Origin: an uncultured Gelidibacter sp.
GTDB taxonomy: Bacteria > Bacteroidota > Bacteroidia > Flavobacteriales > Flavobacteriaceae
Assembly (NCBI RefSeq): GCF_947500795.1
Contig: NZ_CANMTE010000001.1
Location: forward strand, 992,001 to 1,056,000
Length of the DNA: 64,000 bases
Direction of reading: 5' to 3'
Shown here: piece by piece, positions 33,261-42,898 of the stretch
Layout: every line of letters starts with the position of its first letter
How positions within the stretch are numbered: the first letter of the stretch is position 1
Made by a program: the position numbers and the translations under genes
The notes under the pieces: generated by a model
Seen by the model: only the letters and a program-made list of their open reading frames with translations
The model's database searches: none
Told to the model about the DNA's origin: nothing

Positions 33261-33537
33261 AGGATGATTTTTTTGATTAGAATTATAATTTGTGTCCAAA
33301 TAAATTGTGACAGACAACCATATTGATGCTTTAGGAATAGCACCGAAACCTGTGATTGTCTTGAATGGTTATAAAATTAAAGAGAATGGGAGAAGATCAT
33401 TAGTGCATAACCCATAAATATGGACTCTATGAGTTATGGGAGATTAACAATGAAAAATCTAGCCGCTGCAGACTAGTATCCAGCAAAAGAGATATTTGAC
33501 AAGGAATCCAATTTATAAGAGGGCTCACATTATGAAC

Positions 33538-33813
33538 TTAATGTTGTTTTCTATTCTTTTTCCATGACCTTAGAACAATATAGAGCATGATGCCATTTAG
33601 AATAAAGGAAATGCCATTGGTGACTATAATTGGCCAATCCATTTTAAAAACCCCATAAACGGTCCATAGTCCTACGCCACCACAAAGAATAATATACATA
33701 TACGGACTGACATCCTCAACCTCTCTAGTTTTAATAGCTTTGATTATTTGAGGTAAAACTGCAACAGTTGTAAGCACGCCCGCAACAATTCCAATAATTT
33801 CTTCCAATGTCAT
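33538..33813 (-). CDS. SemiSWEET sugar transporter (MtN3/PQ-loop)
   Basis: A 91-residue protein with three helices in one PQ-loop unit. The first helix has GIVAGVLTTVAVLPQIIKAI with the conserved proline-glutamine, the second has SPYMYIILCGGVGLWTVYGV, and the third has IVTNGISFILNGIMLYI with the substrate-site Asn. Bacterial SemiSWEETs dimerise to pass sugars down their gradient. The C-terminus is basic. There is no operon partner; the catalase terminator lies upstream. Confidence 0.9.
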   Translation of the reverse strand: MTLEEIIGIVAGVLTTVAVLPQIIKAIKTREVEDVSPYMYIILCGGVGLWTVYGVFKMDWPIIVTNGISFILNGIMLYIVLRSWKKNRKQH

Positions 33814-33882
33814 AAGGTTCTATTTAATGATTTGGGACTTTAAATGATACATTTACACGGTATTATTTGAACTGATTTTGGA

Positions 33883-33932
33883 TAAAAAAGAACCAAGTAT
33901 CGATAGTTTTACCTCCCAACGCTTGGTTCTTT
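33883..33932 (-). terminator. Intrinsic terminator downstream of the catalase locus
   Basis: AAAGAACCAAG (33887-33897) pairs perfectly with CTTGGTTCTTT (33922-33932), an 11-bp stem with a 24-nt loop. On the minus strand it runs into T residues, as expected after the catalase stop at 33992. Confidence 0.8.
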
Positions 33933-33991
33933 ATGTCCCGGAACAGAACTATAATCAGCTTCATTTAGTTCATAAAAGCAGATTCTTAAAT

Positions 33992-36130
33992 TTAGACCGG
34001 AATTTTCTTGGCTTGCGCCATACGCTTCCAATTACGATGTTGCTTCATCGCATTTATAAATTTTGAAGGCTCGCTGTTTAAACAAATAGCAGCGTCATCT
34101 TTAAATTCCGACACATACGTGGTTTCTAACAATTCGACGCCTTCATGGTCTCCCGCAATAGCCTTACAGTGTTTTAAAGCTTCATTAATAAACTTGATAA
34201 ATTTTGCTTCACCTTTTAATGCTTTTACCGAATCCTTTCCGCCAGGAACATAAAGCGCATCATAAAGTACGCTCTCCGTTGTAGCAATGGCAGCATCTAC
34301 TTTTTGATCCTGACCATTTTCACTGGATACAGTCCCTCCATGTGGCGCGACAACCTTAATCATTGCACCTTCTTTTTCTAGTGCATCCTTCATTTTATTG
34401 AAATCAGCCATAGAGAATCCATCGCCTATTAAAACGGCCACTTGACGCGTCTCAATGGAATTAAATTTGGTGTTTGCCTGACTTAACGCAGGGTCTTTTT
34501 CCAAATACACTTTCTTTTTAGGTGGTTGAAATTTAGCAACCTCAGCATCCGCACCAATAGCTTGGTTCAATGGTTCTTCAACAGATTTAGGCACTTTAAG
34601 TCCTAATCCCTTGGCTACTTTTTGGGAAAGGTCTTCGTCAATTTGAGCTACGACATATAACATCCGTTCTTGAATGTATTGGTGCATACATTTCCCCAAT
34701 TCGAAAATGTAAGCGTCAGTGACATGCTGTTTCTCCCAATCGGCTAAACTTCTATAAAACAAGGCAGGTTGCGAAAAATGGTCGCTAAAACTTTCACTTC
34801 TCGTCCTGATTTTTCGAGCATCAATACGTTCCTCATAATGGGTAAAAGCGCCTTCAGACATTTTAGCAAGATGCGGACAACCGCCACTTAAACTATTTGG
34901 AAAATAGGCAGTTTGACCTTTTGGAATATCCATTTGCATGTGCCCATCCCGCTGATTGTTATGCGTTGGCACTACAGGTTTGTTGATTGGAATTTGATGA
35001 AAATTAGGCGATCCCAATCTGGAAAGTTGTGTGTCTCGGTATGAAAAAAGTCGGCCTTGCAGCAGCGGATCATTGGTGAAATCTATGCCCGGAATGATAT
35101 GCCCCGGAAGAAACGCCACTTGTTCTGTTTCGGCAAAAAAGTTTTCTGGATTTTTATTCAAGGTCATTTTGCCGATAATCTTGACCGGCACCATTTCTTC
35201 AGGAATTAACTTGGTAGGATCCAACAAATCGAAGTCGAATTTATGTTCGTCTTCCTGAGCTACAATTTGAATTCCTAATTCCCATTCCGGAAAATGGCCA
35301 GCTTCAATAGCATCCCATCAATCGCGACGGTGAAAGTCAGAATCGGCGCCACTAATTTTAACTGCTTCATCCCACGTAACGGAATGCACGCCCAATTTAG
35401 GTTTCCAATGGAATTTCACAAAATGGGATTCGCCTGCCTCATTAATCAGTCTGAAGGTATGGATCCCGAAACCTTCCATCATGCGTAAACTTCTCGGAAT
35501 GGCCCGATCGCTCATCACCCATATCTGATTGTGCAGTGTTTCTGTAGTTCGGGAAATAAAATCATAAAACGTATCGTGCGCCGAAGCGGCTTGAGGGATT
35601 TCCTTGTTAGGTTCTGGTTTTACGGCATGCACTAAATCTGGGAATTTCATCGCATCCTGAATAAAGAAAATAGGCATATTATTACCTACCAAATCCCAAG
35701 TACCTTCATCCGTATAAAATTTGACTGCAAAACCACGTACATCACGAGCCAAATCTGTAGAACCTTTAGATCCTGCAACCGTTGAAAAGCGAACAAAAAC
35801 AGGAGTTTTTCTAGCGGTATCTGTAAAAATACCTGCTTTACTATACTCGGCGATGCTTTCATACAATTCAAAATAACCATGTGCGCCACTCCCCCTCGCG
35901 TGTACAATACGTTCAGGAATTCTCTCATGATCAAAATGGGTTATTTTTTCCCTTAATAAAAAGTCCTCAAGCAAAGTAGAACCGCGTTCACCTGATTTTA
36001 AGGAGTTATTGGTGTCATTGACTTTGAGTCCTTGATTGGTGGTCATTATAGTATCCGCTGTTTCTTTTTCAAAGCGTTTCAAATCTTCTATTTTTTTAGA
36101 AGTGAAATTGTCAGGTTTCTTCTTAGCCAT
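33992..36130 (-). pseudogene. katE: Large-subunit catalase (KatE/HPII type) interrupted by one in-frame TGA
   Basis: The frame from 36130 to 33992 spans 712 residues, the full length of an HPII catalase, but codon 271 (35320-35318) is TGA where the family has Leu: DFHRRD-stop-WDAIEAGHFPEWELG. Everything on both sides stays in frame and well conserved. The 5' part (270 residues) has the distal histidine in [12 protein letters not shown] and [12 protein letters not shown]. The 3' part holds the proximal heme tyrosine in RLFSYRDTQLSR and the DJ-1/GATase-like C-terminal domain (AVLIGDGFSM, DALYVPGGKDS). Unless the stop is read through or is a sequencing error, no active enzyme can form, since the heme tyrosine lies beyond it. 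Confidence 0.85.
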
Positions 36131-36472
36131 CAGATTTATATTTTAGAATGTCACACTATTGTGTACCCAGATAAAGGTTCTTTTAAAAAATAAGATTCTA
36201 AATTTGATGATTATCAACGACATAAGCGTTCTCTATAAAAAATATTTATGACCTAAAAAGAGGTAATATTTGACGCTCGTTTTACCTTAAATAGGTTTAA
36301 TCAATCCTGAATATAGATTGCGTATCATTCGCCCATTCTATTGTAAGACATTTAAAAAGTCACTTTAAATGAATCTTTACATATTAAGAAACCATCATAT
36401 TTCACGAATTTGACCTATATCAACTTTTATTAACTTTATCTTTCTGAAATTTGTTACTTATTACTATAGAAA
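36131..36472. other. Gene-free gap between divergent catalase and patatin genes
   Basis: 342 bp, AT-rich, with no coding character. GAAATTTG at 36446-36453 is close to a -7 box for the patatin gene. I found no convincing box for catalase. Confidence 0.5.
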
Positions 36473-37252
36473 ATGGCGAACATTGGATTAGTACTTTCAG
36501 GTGGTGGCGCACGTGGCGCAGCGCATATTGGAGCAATAAAAGCATTTGAAGAGCACGGTATTGTACCCACTCATGTTTCGGGCACGAGTATTGGCGCCAT
36601 AATAGGTGCCTTATATGCGGCGGGCGTGCATTGGTCGGAAATTTTAAAATTCTTTAAGAGCACCTCTATTTTCCATACAAAGCGATTTGCTTTTAGGAAG
36701 CCGGGGTTTTTAGACACTGAAAAGTTTTATGACGACCTCAAAGTATATTTTCCAGTGGATAATTTCGATGCGTTAGAGAAACCATTATTTGTAACCGCTA
36801 CGAACGTTTTAAATGGAAAATTAAAAATTTTCAGTAAAGGGCAGCTTATAAAACCAGTGATTGCTTCAGCATCATTTCCAGGGGTTTTTACGCCAACTGA
36901 AATCAATGGCTCGTATTATATTGATGGTGGCATTTTAAATAATTTCCCAATAGAACCGCTTAAAAAACACTGCGACAAAATGATTGGTGTCCACATCAAT
37001 TCCTTAAAAAAAATCAGCATTAAAGATTTGAATCACTCATACACCGTTGCAGACAGGGCGCTTAAAATAAGAACAGCTGCTGAATATTTTCAAAAAGCAT
37101 CAGAATTCGATTTACTGATTTCCCCTAAAGACTTGGGTGAATATTCCGTTTTCGGATTGAGCAATACCGACGCTATTTTCGAAATGGGATATCTTACAAC
37201 GATAGAAGCCATTAACGCAAATCAATCTTTTTTAAGTGATATTTCAGTTTAA
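36473..37252 (+). CDS. Patatin-like phospholipase (RssA/NTE type)
   Basis: A 259-residue lipid acyl hydrolase with the Ser-Asp dyad. It has the oxyanion loop SGGGARGAAHIGAI (about residues 8-21), the nucleophile elbow GTSIGAIIGA with Ser near 42, and YIDGGILNNFP with the Asp near 151. The chain is short and has no membrane segment, so it acts in the cytosol or at the inner face of the membrane. Its substrates are presumably phospholipids or lysophospholipids. It stands alone. Confidence 0.9.
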   Translation: MANIGLVLSGGGARGAAHIGAIKAFEEHGIVPTHVSGTSIGAIIGALYAAGVHWSEILKFFKSTSIFHTKRFAFRKPGFLDTEKFYDDLKVYFPVDNFDALEKPLFVTATNVLNGKLKIFSKGQLIKPVIASASFPGVFTPTEINGSYYIDGGILNNFPIEPLKKHCDKMIGVHINSLKKISIKDLNHSYTVADRALKIRTAAEYFQKASEFDLLISPKDLGEYSVFGLSNTDAIFEMGYLTTIEAINANQSFLSDISV

Positions 37253-37299
37253 ATTTGAAGTATTCGTTTAAGTATAAGATTCAGAAAAATAAAACCTAA

Positions 37300-38064
37300 T
37301 TACAAGGTCAATTTAAGTTGGATTGGACAATGATCTGAACCATAATATTCTGACAATATTGCAACCTTCTCAATTTTAGAAAGCAACGCTTCACTCACTA
37401 TAAAATAATCGATTCTCCAACCCGTATTGCGCTCTCTGGCTTTAAAGCGATAGCTCCAGTAGGTGTAAGCAACGGTATCAGGATGAAAATGCCTGTAAGT
37501 ATCTACAAAGCCTTCATTGAGAAGGTTGTCCATTCCGTCAATTTCAATTTGAGTATAGCCTGCGGTTTTGTTATAATTAGACTTATCATTCTTAAGATCG
37601 ATAGCACGATGCGCCACATTTAAATCGCCACAAAGAATAACAGGTTTTGTCTTTTCTAAATTTTTCAGATAATTACGAAAATCGATGTCCCATTGCTGTC
37701 TATAATCGAGGCGTTCCAATTTTTGTCCGGAATTAGGCACATAGACATTCACCACATAAAATCCATCGAATTCTGCGCAGATGACGCGTCCTTCATCATC
37801 ATGTTCAGCCACGCCCATATCGTAAGTTACTGAAATGGGTTCTTTCTTAGTCAAAACAGCTACACCTGAATATCCTTTTCTATTAGCCGAATTATAAAAA
37901 TGGTGATAATTGCTCAACTTAGCCAATGCCTTTTCGACTTCGCTATCTTGAGCTTTGGTTTCCTGAAGGCAAAGCATATCTGGATCCATTTTTGAAATAT
38001 CATCAAAAAAATCCTTTTGCGTTATGGCGCGTATCCCATTAATATTCCAAGAAATTATAGTCAT
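37300..38064 (-). CDS. xth: Exodeoxyribonuclease III (AP endonuclease family)
   Basis: A 254-residue enzyme that cuts 5' to abasic sites and degrades DNA 3' to 5' in base-excision repair. Motifs are SWNINGIRA (about residues 4-12), CLQETKAQ with the metal Glu near 36, YVPNSGQ near 110, CGDLNVAH near 147 with Asp and Asn, YTYWSYRFKARERNTGWRID near 203, and SDHCPI near 245 with the catalytic His. Its length is normal. It converges with the patatin gene, 48 bp apart. Confidence 0.93.
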   Translation of the reverse strand: MTIISWNINGIRAITQKDFFDDISKMDPDMLCLQETKAQDSEVEKALAKLSNYHHFYNSANRKGYSGVAVLTKKEPISVTYDMGVAEHDDEGRVICAEFDGFYVVNVYVPNSGQKLERLDYRQQWDIDFRNYLKNLEKTKPVILCGDLNVAHRAIDLKNDKSNYNKTAGYTQIEIDGMDNLLNEGFVDTYRHFHPDTVAYTYWSYRFKARERNTGWRIDYFIVSEALLSKIEKVAILSEYYGSDHCPIQLKLTL

Positions 38065-38237
38065 CGTTGTTGAATTGTTTTTGTAAATATTAGAAAGGTG
38101 CGATGAATTTCCAATAAATAATCACATCATTATTGACGAAACTGAAGAAGTCGTTCGTTCCATCCATCGAAAAGCAGCTGAAGGAAATCAAATGAAATTG
38201 ATAATCAACCTATTTCAGTTGCGTCCTTATCTGGCAT

Positions 38238-38270
38238 AAAAAAGCCTCTCAGAATAGTTCAGAGAGGCTC
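38238..38270 (-). terminator. Intrinsic terminator of the tandem Usp gene
   Basis: AGCCTCTC (38243-38250) pairs with GAGAGGCT (38262-38269). On the minus strand the stem is followed by TTTTTT. It begins about 24 bp after the Usp stop at 38293. Confidence 0.85.
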
Positions 38271-38292
38271 ATATCAACAGTAAAAATTTAGC

Positions 38293-39171
38293 TTAATGGA
38301 TCACCAATAATGGCATTTTTCTATTTCTAATCAGTAAATCATTCGTCACACTTCCAACAAATAGTGACGTGATGTTATTACTTCCTCGAGCAGAGGTCAC
38401 AATAATATCAAAATCATCCTTTTCAGCGTGAATTTCAATAGCTTCTACAACGGATAACCCGCGTCTATCAATATATTTAAAAGGAATCTCCTCTCTAATT
38501 TTAAACTTCTTACGGAATTGAACCACCTTCTCCTTTAAATGGAGTTTCGTTTTATCAATTGCTTTTTCAGTGTTGATATACGGGAAAAAAAACGAAGGAA
38601 TATTATAGACGTGCAACGCTTCAATCTTCCCGCCAGAACGTTCCACAAGACTATCGGCTACTTCAAAACACTTTGCCGAAGCCGAACTAAAATCGGTTGG
38701 AATTAGTACATTATCCATGCCGCGTCGCGCTTCCTCAGGCACTAATAACACGCTAGCATCCAGCATACGCACCAATTTTTGAGTCAACGCACCCGTACCT
38801 TGTAATTCATCCTTATTGCCCGTAACCATGATGTCAATTTTATACTCTTTGGCAAGATGGCTGAGAATACTTTCAGTGTAATCATCAGAAGTAATAATCA
38901 CCGTATACGGAACCGATGCCGTGTAATGTTCTTCCACGGCTTTATTCAATGCTCTGTCCACTATATCTTCAACAGTAATGCCTTCTTCCAAGAATTCATC
39001 ATACAGATCATACAATTTATACTGTTTGATATTATGTGTAAAATACAGATGCTCAATATTCCAAACCTTACAGAGAAAACTCACATATCTCAAGAGTATA
39101 GGATCCATTTCAGTAAGATCTAGAGCTACCATCAAAATCAGTTCGTTCTCTAATTTTATTTTCTTTTTCAT
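38293..39171 (-). CDS. Universal stress protein, tandem double domain
   Basis: A 292-residue protein made of two Usp folds. The first (about residues 10-145) has LILMVALDLTEMD at the start and DIMVTGNKDELQGTGALTQK, a G-x2-G-like loop. The second (about 150-292) has NVLIPTDFSSASAKCFEVA and ends DIIVTSARGSNNITSLFVGSVTNDLLI, with a fuller version of the ATP-binding pattern. Tandem Usp proteins respond to stress and starvation. It follows the BCCT transporter gene on the same strand after 48 bp. Confidence 0.88.
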   Translation of the reverse strand: MKKKIKLENELILMVALDLTEMDPILLRYVSFLCKVWNIEHLYFTHNIKQYKLYDLYDEFLEEGITVEDIVDRALNKAVEEHYTASVPYTVIITSDDYTESILSHLAKEYKIDIMVTGNKDELQGTGALTQKLVRMLDASVLLVPEEARRGMDNVLIPTDFSSASAKCFEVADSLVERSGGKIEALHVYNIPSFFFPYINTEKAIDKTKLHLKEKVVQFRKKFKIREEIPFKYIDRRGLSVVEAIEIHAEKDDFDIIVTSARGSNNITSLFVGSVTNDLLIRNRKMPLLVIH

Positions 39172-39219
39172 GTTTTAACTTAACTTTTTATATGAGGACT
39201 ATGTTCTCTTATGGTCAAT

Positions 39220-40893
39220 TTACAAATCGTTTATAGTTGGTTTCTTTTTAGGTTCTTTTTCTGGATCTATTCGCTTTAAATTTTTCTCTTCACGTTCCTT
39301 ATTTACCAAGTCGAGAATATTCTTTCTATAGCTTTCACGCTCCAAAAGCTTTTCTTTCCGTTCGGCTTTATCATAATCTTCATTCATGCCTCGATACAAT
39401 GAAAAACACATCATCGCCAACAAAATTGCAAAGGGCAATCCGGAAATGGTGACGACGGTCTGCAGCGCATTTAAGCCACCGCCATACATTAAAACAGATG
39501 CAATAACACCAATGGAAACGGCCCAAATAACGCGCTGATACTTTGGGGTTTTTAATTTTCCGCCAGAAGTAATACTATCCACAACGATAGCTCCTGAATC
39601 GGCCGATGTAATAATAAAACTACAAATTAAAATAACGCCCAATACCTTAAACACAATGGCTAATGGGAATTTATCAAAAAACACATAAAGTGCGGTAGAA
39701 ATATTGTCATTAACCACAGCAATCATTGCGGTATCGCCAAGCAGAATGTCGCGCATGGTTGTTCCGCCAAAGGCACTAAACCACAAGAACGTCACTAACG
39801 CAGGCAAAATTAAAACACATAAAATAAATTCTTTTATCGTTCTTCCTTTGGAGATACGGGCGATAAAAGTCCCAACGAATGGCGACCAGGAAATCCACCA
39901 TCCCCAATACATAATGGTTCTTGTTTTTTGCCAATCGGTGCCTTGTAAGGATTCCGTCCATGTGGACATATCAATAAAATGCACCAGATAACTTCCTATA
40001 TTTTGAATGTATGATTTAAAGATAAATGTTGTAGGTCCTAAAATAAGTACGAGCAAAAAGATGGCAGACGCGACTCTTACGTTGAGTTTACTCAGCATCT
40101 GAACCCCTTTATTCACACCACTAAAGGCTGAAATAGTAGCGGCTAAGGTCACTGCTATAATTATGATGACCTGGTAAAATAATGAACTCGGGATTCCGAA
40201 GACGTGTGTCAATCCTGAGTTGATTTGCCCTACTCCAAAGCCTATAGTTGTTGCCAGGCCAAAGAGTGTTGTAATAACCGCCATAATATCTATGACATCG
40301 CCCATCCACCCATGAATTCTATTTCCTAAAAGTGGGTAAAATGCGGAGCGTAAGGTGAGCGGCATTTTTCTATTAAAGGTAAAATACGCTAATGAAAGTC
40401 CTACAACTGAGTAGATTGCCCACCCGTGAATTCCGTGATGTAGAAATGAAAAATTGATGGCTTCCTGAGCAATTAATGCAGGTTCATGCCCTGCCAAACG
40501 CGGTGGATTCAAGTAATCACGAACAGGATCGGCAATACTAAACAACACCAACCCGTTACCAATACCTGCACTAAAAAGCATCGCAAACCACGCCCATAAG
40601 CTGAACTCTGGTTTCGCACTATGACCTCCAATCCGGATTTTTCCAAATTTACTGAAGGCCATGTATAAGCCAAATACAATAAACAGGTTGACTACCAAAG
40701 TATAAATCCATCCACCATGAGCAGATACGAAGGTCTGCGCCATCCCAAAATAGTAATTGGCCTGTTCCTTAAATATCAGGGTAAATCCTACCGTAAAAAT
40801 GATGACCGCAATGGCGGCTAAAAACACGGTTTTATTGACAACGAGACCTAAAAATTTAGATGCACTTTCTTTTCTAGCGACTTTTATCGACAT
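39220..40893 (-). CDS. BCCT family betaine/choline/carnitine transporter
   Basis: A 557-residue secondary transporter with twelve helices that imports compatible solutes such as glycine betaine. The best BCCT hallmark is MYWGWWISWSPFVGTFIARI then SKGRTIKEF (about residues 330-360), which includes the Trp box. The early part has GGWIYTLVVNLFIVFGLYM and SLWAWFAMLFSAGIGNGLVL. The C-terminal tail is strongly charged (from RGMNEDYDKAERKEK), typical of osmosensing members. Together with Pmp3, DUF892 and the Usp genes it fits an osmotic-stress context. Confidence 0.93.
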   Translation of the reverse strand: MSIKVARKESASKFLGLVVNKTVFLAAIAVIIFTVGFTLIFKEQANYYFGMAQTFVSAHGGWIYTLVVNLFIVFGLYMAFSKFGKIRIGGHSAKPEFSLWAWFAMLFSAGIGNGLVLFSIADPVRDYLNPPRLAGHEPALIAQEAINFSFLHHGIHGWAIYSVVGLSLAYFTFNRKMPLTLRSAFYPLLGNRIHGWMGDVIDIMAVITTLFGLATTIGFGVGQINSGLTHVFGIPSSLFYQVIIIIAVTLAATISAFSGVNKGVQMLSKLNVRVASAIFLLVLILGPTTFIFKSYIQNIGSYLVHFIDMSTWTESLQGTDWQKTRTIMYWGWWISWSPFVGTFIARISKGRTIKEFILCVLILPALVTFLWFSAFGGTTMRDILLGDTAMIAVVNDNISTALYVFFDKFPLAIVFKVLGVILICSFIITSADSGAIVVDSITSGGKLKTPKYQRVIWAVSIGVIASVLMYGGGLNALQTVVTISGLPFAILLAMMCFSLYRGMNEDYDKAERKEKLLERESYRKNILDLVNKEREEKNLKRIDPEKEPKKKPTINDL

Positions 40894-41059
40894 ATAAAAA
40901 TTGATTTATTGAAAAATGACTGTATTTCTTTGAATGCTTATAAAATGAACATATCAGCGGCCACAGAATTGGGATCTGATAAATAAGCGACCCCATTATA
41001 ACATTTTAAATATACTTTGCAAATTTTTGGCTGAAATATTCAATAAATACGGTAGACTA

Positions 41060-41104
41060 TGTAACCTAGGTTACTTTAAAACTTAAGAAGATGCTTTAGA
41101 TTTG
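41060..41104 (+). promoter_or_regulatory. Crp/Fnr-type operator 1 with -7 box
   Basis: The perfect palindrome GTAACCTAGGTTAC (41061-41074) has its centre 29.5 bp upstream of TAGATTTG (41097-41104). A start near 41108 puts the centre at about -41, the class II activator position. Two more promoters in this window share the site and the spacing. It drives the HMA/cytochrome/methyltransferase operon. Confidence 0.75.
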
Positions 41105-41155
41105 TATGGAAATGGTGACTCAAAAACCACAAATTCAACCTAAAAAACAAACATC

Positions 41156-41428
41156 ATGAATAACACTTCAATAACAGTACAGAATTTAAAATGCGGCGGT
41201 TGTGCCAACACCATCACCTCTAAATTATCAAGCTTAAAAAACATCACCAATGTACAAGTTGATGTTATTGAAAATAAAGTTTCTTTTAATTATGTAGATG
41301 ATGCTGACACTGTTGCTGTAAAAGAAAGGTTAAAAAATCTTGGGTATCCTTCCTTGGAAGATTCAAATTCATTAACTTCAATGGCAAAATCTTTTGTGAG
41401 TTGTGCTTCAGGTAAACTTTCAAAATAA
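41156..41428 (+). CDS. Heavy-metal-associated (HMA) domain protein
   Basis: A 90-residue cytosolic protein with the ferredoxin-like HMA fold. Its metal site, KCGGCANTI, is the CxxC motif that carries copper or a similar soft metal. The family usually ends near residue 70; here the tail continues and holds one more cysteine (SFVSCASGKLSK). The gene lies directly behind operator 1 and is followed after 13 bp by a lipoprotein cytochrome gene. It may hand metal to a partner or act as a buffer. Confidence 0.85.
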   Translation: MNNTSITVQNLKCGGCANTITSKLSSLKNITNVQVDVIENKVSFNYVDDADTVAVKERLKNLGYPSLEDSNSLTSMAKSFVSCASGKLSK

Positions 41429-41441
41429 AAACTGTCCAATC

Positions 41442-42074
41442 ATGAAAAATACTGTTTTAATTGCCATCGTAGTAGCGACATTTTTCAGCTGTAATCAGGA
41501 TAAAAAGAGCAAGTATATTTCAGTCGAAAAGAAAATAGAGCAACCAAAAGTTCAAGAAAAAATTCCAACCTTGACAAATGTTGATACGTTATCTTACGCT
41601 GATCGGGGCCTAAAATACGCTCTGAACACTCAAGCTGTTTTAGGAAATAACTTAATGAAGGCAATTGAAAGCAGTGGCACCTCGGGAGCCTTAACCTTTT
41701 GTAATATAAAAGCATATCCATTAACGGACAGTATGGCTAAATTGGAAAAAGTCAATCTTAAGCGCATAACTGATAAACCCAGAAATCCGGACAATCAGGC
41801 TAATGCTGCAGAATTGGAGCATATTGAAACATATAAAGAAATTATTGCAAACCAAGAGTTACCAAACCCAGTTATAAGTGAATCTGGAGGCAAGGTGTTG
41901 GTATATTATCCTATTCTTACCAACTCCATGTGCTTGCAGTGTCACGGAAAACCGAATAAAAACATTGCGTCTTCAACACTATCTAAATTAAAAATACTTT
42001 ACCCAGAAGATAAAGCCATTGGTTATGGGGTCAATGAAGTAAGAGGTCTTTGGAGTGTCACATTTAATAAATAG
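41442..42074 (+). CDS. DUF3365 (Tll0287-like) c-type heme lipoprotein
   Basis: From ATG at 41442 the protein has 210 residues. It opens with a lipoprotein signal (VATFFSC, Cys near residue 16). The DUF3365 domain holds GTSGALTFCNIKAYPLTDSM and, near residue 163, the heme c site CLQCHG. Such proteins are periplasmic and heme-binding, and are often linked to redox sensing. It is the second gene of the operator 1 operon. Confidence 0.85.
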   Translation: MKNTVLIAIVVATFFSCNQDKKSKYISVEKKIEQPKVQEKIPTLTNVDTLSYADRGLKYALNTQAVLGNNLMKAIESSGTSGALTFCNIKAYPLTDSMAKLEKVNLKRITDKPRNPDNQANAAELEHIETYKEIIANQELPNPVISESGGKVLVYYPILTNSMCLQCHGKPNKNIASSTLSKLKILYPEDKAIGYGVNEVRGLWSVTFNK

Positions 42075-42112
42075 TTAGTTGGCTACAACACACATTAAAA
42101 CAACTTAAAGGA

Positions 42113-42697
42113 ATGGAATTATCAGAAGAATTTTGGGACAATCGTTACAAAACCAATGATATTGGATGGGATTTAGGTGAAGTTTCACCACCGCTTAAAG
42201 CATATTTTGATCAATTGACAGATAAGGAATTGAATATATTAATTCCGGGTGGTGGCAATTCCTATGAAGCAGAATATTTACACCAGCAAGGTTTCACAAA
42301 TGTATATGTTGCAGATCTGTCTAAAACCGCTTTAAACAATATAAAACAGCGGGTGCCTTCCTTTCCTGCCTCGCATTTAATTCACCAAAATTTCTTCGAT
42401 TTAACACAGAAATTTGATTTGATTATCGAGCAGACTTTTGTCAGCGCTATTGATCCGTCTTTAAGAACCAAATACGTTTCAAAAGCTGCTGAACTGTTAC
42501 ATAAAAATGGCAAATTAGTAGGTCTGCTATTTGATGCGCCTCTAAATACTGATAAACCACCTTTTGGAGGAAATAAAGCAGAATATCAAGCGTATTTTGA
42601 GCCTTATTTTAATATTTTGAAGATGGAGCCAGCATATAATTCACATCCTAATAGACCAGGCAAAGAACTGTTTATCAACCTTCAAAAGAAAGACTAA
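42113..42697 (+). CDS. TPMT-type SAM-dependent methyltransferase
   Basis: A 194-residue class I methyltransferase of the thiopurine methyltransferase family. It starts with FWDNRYKTNDIGWDLGEVSP, the typical W-x-(R)-Y ... GWDLG pattern. The SAM loop is LIPGGGNSYEAEYL near 45, the acidic motif is VYVADLSKTA near 67, and LLFDAPLNTDKPPFGG near 140 closes the fold. Bacterial relatives methylate thiols and oxidised selenium or tellurium. It closes the operator 1 operon 38 bp after the cytochrome gene. The substrate is not proven. Confidence 0.88.
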   Translation: MELSEEFWDNRYKTNDIGWDLGEVSPPLKAYFDQLTDKELNILIPGGGNSYEAEYLHQQGFTNVYVADLSKTALNNIKQRVPSFPASHLIHQNFFDLTQKFDLIIEQTFVSAIDPSLRTKYVSKAAELLHKNGKLVGLLFDAPLNTDKPPFGGNKAEYQAYFEPYFNILKMEPAYNSHPNRPGKELFINLQKKD

Positions 42698-42753
42698 GAT
42701 TATTTAAAATTTTCACAAGGTTTTAGATGATCCATAATATTATTCATCTGTTG

Positions 42754-42798
42754 TGTAACTTAGGTTACAGATATTTCATTGAATATGAAGTACCTTTA
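42754..42798 (+). promoter_or_regulatory. Crp/Fnr-type operator 2 with -7 box
   Basis: GTAACTTAGGTTAC (42755-42768), extended to TGTAAC...GTTACA, has its centre 29.5 bp upstream of TACCTTTA (42791-42798), a -7 box with A in the last place. The sequence and spacing equal operator 1. It drives the methyltransferase/persulfide dioxygenase operon. Confidence 0.75.
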
Positions 42799-42898
42799 AT
42801 CGAGAAAGCTGAATTTATTGCATTTCTCAATTCAGCTTGACTGTCAAATCAAAAGCACTCAAAAGAAGAGCGCATAAAATCACATATAAACCTAGTAC

